From Schaalia odontolytica (GTDB taxonomy: Bacteria > Actinomycetota > Actinomycetes > Actinomycetales > Actinomycetaceae): DNA of 5,016 nucleotides. The notes under the pieces were generated by a model. It was not told the origin of the DNA, did not search any database, and was given only the letters and a program-made list of their open reading frames with translations. Of the stretch, positions 3,252 through 5,016 are shown in pieces. The position numbers and the translations under genes are program-made. Within the stretch, counting starts at the first letter, position 1. The number at the start of each line of letters is the position of its first letter. The stretch lies in assembly GCA_958415245.1 (NCBI GenBank), contig CATYYP010000146.1, forward strand, positions 1-5,016, in the 5' to 3' direction.

Positions 3252-5016
3252 ATGTCCACCGATTCCATGACTCCCAACCGCACAACTACCGCTTCTTCGC
3301 ACGAGGCACCCCAGGCCTCGGCTCCCACCCCCCAGGTGGGCGAAGGCACCCGCGCCCACGCCGCCGACCTGCGCCGACGCCTCATCGTCTCGGCTCCGCT
3401 GGGCATCCTCGCGATGATTCTGTCGATGGTGCCCGCCTGGCAGTTCACGGGGTGGCAGTGGGTCGTCGCTGCGGCCTCGATCCCGGTGGTCACGTGGGGC
3501 GCGTGGCCCTTCCACCGGGCGGCATTCGCGGCGGGTCGTCACGGCTCGACGACGATGGATACCCTGGTCTCGCTCGGCGTCATCTCCTCGACGCTGTGGA
3601 GCTGGTGGGCCCTGCTGTGGGGCGGCGCCGGGATGCTCGGCATGCGCATGCACATGAGCCTGATCCCGCGCGCGGCGCACGCCGGCCACGCGGAGATCTA
3701 TTTCGAGGGCGCGTGCATGATCGTCGTCTTCCTGCTGACGGGACGCTACCTGGAGGCACGCGCACGCTACCGCGCGGGCGACGCGCTGCGTTCGCTGCTG
3801 CGCATGGGCGCGAAGGAGGCGACGCTCGTGCGCATCGACCCCGAGACGGGTGAACGCACGGAGAGCGTCGTTCCCGCCTCGTCCCTGCAGGTCGGCGACC
3901 TCTTTGCGGTGCGCCCGGGCGAGAAGGTTGCGACCGACGGCGTCATCGTCGAGGGCTCCTCCGCCCTGGACACCTCGCTCCTGACGGGCGAGTCCGTGCC
4001 CGTGGACGCCGCCCCCGGCGACACGGTGACGGGCGCGACCGTCAACACGTGGGGATCCCTGCTGGTGCGAGCCACGCGCGTCGGCTCGGACACGACGCTC
4101 GCGCAGATCGGGCGCATGGTCGCCGAGGCCCAGGCCGGCAAGGCCCCCGTCCAGCGGCTCGCGGACCAGATCTCAGGCGTGTTCGTCCCAATCGTCATCG
4201 CAGTCTCCCTGCTGACGCTGATTGGCTGGCTCCTCGCGGGCGGCAGCGTGCAGGCCGCGTTCACGGCGGCCGTCGCCGTCCTGGTCGTGGCGTGCCCGTG
4301 CGCGCTCGGCCTGGCCACGCCCACCGCGATCCTCGTCGGGTCGGGGCGCGCCTCGCAGCTCGGCATCCTCATCAAGAACGCAGAAATCCTCGAGCAGACG
4401 CGTTCGATCGACACAATGCTCCTGGATAAGACGGGCACGGTGACCACGGGCGTCATGTCCCTCGAGTCGGTCGCAATCGCGCCCGACGCGGGCGAGGCCT
4501 CGGCCCTGTCCCTCGCCGCCTCCGTCGAGTCCCACTCCGAACACCCCGTCGCCCGCGCTATCACGTCGGGCGCCGCGGACCGCGGCCTGTCGCTCGTCCC
4601 CGTGACGGCGTTCGCGAACCAGCCCGGGCTCGGCGTCGTCGGCATCACCACCCAGGGCGGCGTGCTGGTCGGGCGCCCGTCGTGGCTGGCATCCCTGGGC
4701 ATCGACGTGCCCTCCTCCCTCCTCGATGCCGTGCGCGAGGCCGAGGCATCGGGCGCCTCCGCCGTCGTCGCGGCCCTCGCTCCGCAGCACGGCCGAGTGG
4801 CGACCACCGAGGCCGTCACCCCCATGCCCGAGGCCCACACGCACGTTGTCCTGCCCGGCCCCGACGCCAAGCTGCCCCTCGCGACGCTCACCATGAGCGT
4901 GGGCGGCATGACCTGCGCCTCCTGCGTGCGCCGCGTCGAGCGCAAGCTCGGCAAGCTCGACGGCGTGAAGGCCGAGGTCAACCTCGCCACGGAATCCGCG
5001 CGCATCACGCTCACCA
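3252..5016 (+). CDS. copA: Copper-exporting P1B-type ATPase CopA with displaced HMA domain (partial)
   Basis: 588 codons are visible; the gene continues past the right edge. CopA uses ATP to move Cu(I) out of the cytosol, fed by CopZ. Residues 1-40 are polar and Ser/Thr/Pro/Ala-rich, without the usual N-terminal HMA domain. Membrane segments follow at about 43-62, 68-86, 103-125 and 149-168. The actuator domain has TGES at 245-248; two more membrane segments carry CPC at 348-350 (VACPCALGLATP); the phosphorylated Asp392 is in DKTGT. The ATP-binding domain shows SEHP (His431), GLGVVG (459-464) and GRPSW (474-478). After VVAALAPQHGRV (505-516) the expected return to the phosphorylation domain is replaced by a Pro/His-containing linker and then a CopA-type HMA domain from about 543, with MTCASC at 553-558 and KLDGVKAEVN following. 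The TGDN and GDGxND motifs and the last two membrane segments are not seen before the edge. No stop or frameshift is visible. The start at 3252 follows GGAGG at 3241-3245. Confidence 0.9.
   Translation, partial: MSTDSMTPNRTTTASSHEAPQASAPTPQVGEGTRAHAADLRRRLIVSAPLGILAMILSMVPAWQFTGWQWVVAAASIPVVTWGAWPFHRAAFAAGRHGSTTMDTLVSLGVISSTLWSWWALLWGGAGMLGMRMHMSLIPRAAHAGHAEIYFEGACMIVVFLLTGRYLEARARYRAGDALRSLLRMGAKEATLVRIDPETGERTESVVPASSLQVGDLFAVRPGEKVATDGVIVEGSSALDTSLLTGESVPVDAAPGDTVTGATVNTWGSLLVRATRVGSDTTLAQIGRMVAEAQAGKAPVQRLADQISGVFVPIVIAVSLLTLIGWLLAGGSVQAAFTAAVAVLVVACPCALGLATPTAILVGSGRASQLGILIKNAEILEQTRSIDTMLLDKTGTVTTGVMSLESVAIAPDAGEASALSLAASVESHSEHPVARAITSGAADRGLSLVPVTAFANQPGLGVVGITTQGGVLVGRPSWLASLGIDVPSSLLDAVREAEASGASAVVAALAPQHGRVATTEAVTPMPEAHTHVVLPGPDAKLPLATLTMSVGGMTCASCVRRVERKLGKLDGVKAEVNLATESARITLT

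Noticed and set aside
2895..3689. 264-codon minus-strand frame across copZ and the start of copA
   Set aside because: It runs through the copZ terminator and both copper genes, and its translation is Arg/Gly/His-rich low complexity. It is a shadow frame.
4824..4910. A separate gene beginning at an internal ATG (4824 or 4893) before the HMA domain
   Set aside because: Neither ATG has a good Shine-Dalgarno (only GAGG about 11 bases before 4824), no stop codon ends the upstream ATPase frame, and the frame is continuous. Independent initiation cannot be excluded but is not supported.
3767..5014. Long 415-codon open frame on the minus strand opposite copA
   Set aside because: It is antisense to a clear P-type ATPase with all expected motifs. 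Its translation is Ser/Thr/Arg/Ala-rich with no recognisable domain, as usual for shadow frames in GC-rich DNA.
1..5016. CRISPR arrays, tRNA or rRNA genes, insertion sequences
   Set aside because: No regularly spaced repeats, tRNA-like cloverleaf, rRNA-like sequence, transposase frame or terminal inverted repeats were seen on either strand.

Overview
The window is GC-rich with strong codon bias toward G/C in third positions. It carries a CsoR/CopZ/CopA copper module of actinobacterial style. Codon use, the CsoR and CopA sequences and the style of the left-hand genes suggest a high-GC actinobacterium, perhaps Actinomycetaceae (Actinomyces/Schaalia-like). The genus is an inference from family resemblance; no search was run.

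Left half (1-2468, minus strand): three genes point leftward. In transcription order they are a membrane-anchored alpha/beta hydrolase (987-2468), a single-pass membrane protein of unknown function whose ATG overlaps the hydrolase stop by 4 bases (349-990), and, after a 133-base gap with hairpins and a possible promoter, the N-terminal part of a small helical protein that runs off the left edge (1-215). The hydrolase and membrane protein are almost certainly co-translated.

Centre (2469-2614): a divergent intergenic region. It holds a strong plus-strand promoter (TTGACA, 17-base spacer, TACACT) with a copper-type operator palindrome laid over the spacer and -10. The predicted transcript starts at the csoR ATG, so csoR appears leaderless.

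Right half (2615-5016, plus strand): csoR (copper-sensing repressor), copZ (81-aa copper chaperone), a strong intrinsic terminator, then copA, a P1B-type copper ATPase cut by the right edge. A second operator with the same 17-bp pattern (ATACCCCC-N3-GGGTAC) lies just before the copA ATG and contains its Shine-Dalgarno. The expected logic is: CsoR represses both units; Cu(I) binding releases it; CopZ carries Cu(I) to CopA; CopA exports it.

The most unusual observation is in copA. The protein has no N-terminal metal-binding (HMA) domain, has a normal membrane/actuator/phosphorylation core, and then, with no frameshift or stop, runs into a typical CopA-style HMA domain (MTCASC) at the point where the ATP-binding domain should return to the phosphorylation domain. 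This is either an HMA domain relocated into the catalytic head, or a fusion of a truncated ATPase to a second one. The window ends before this can be decided.
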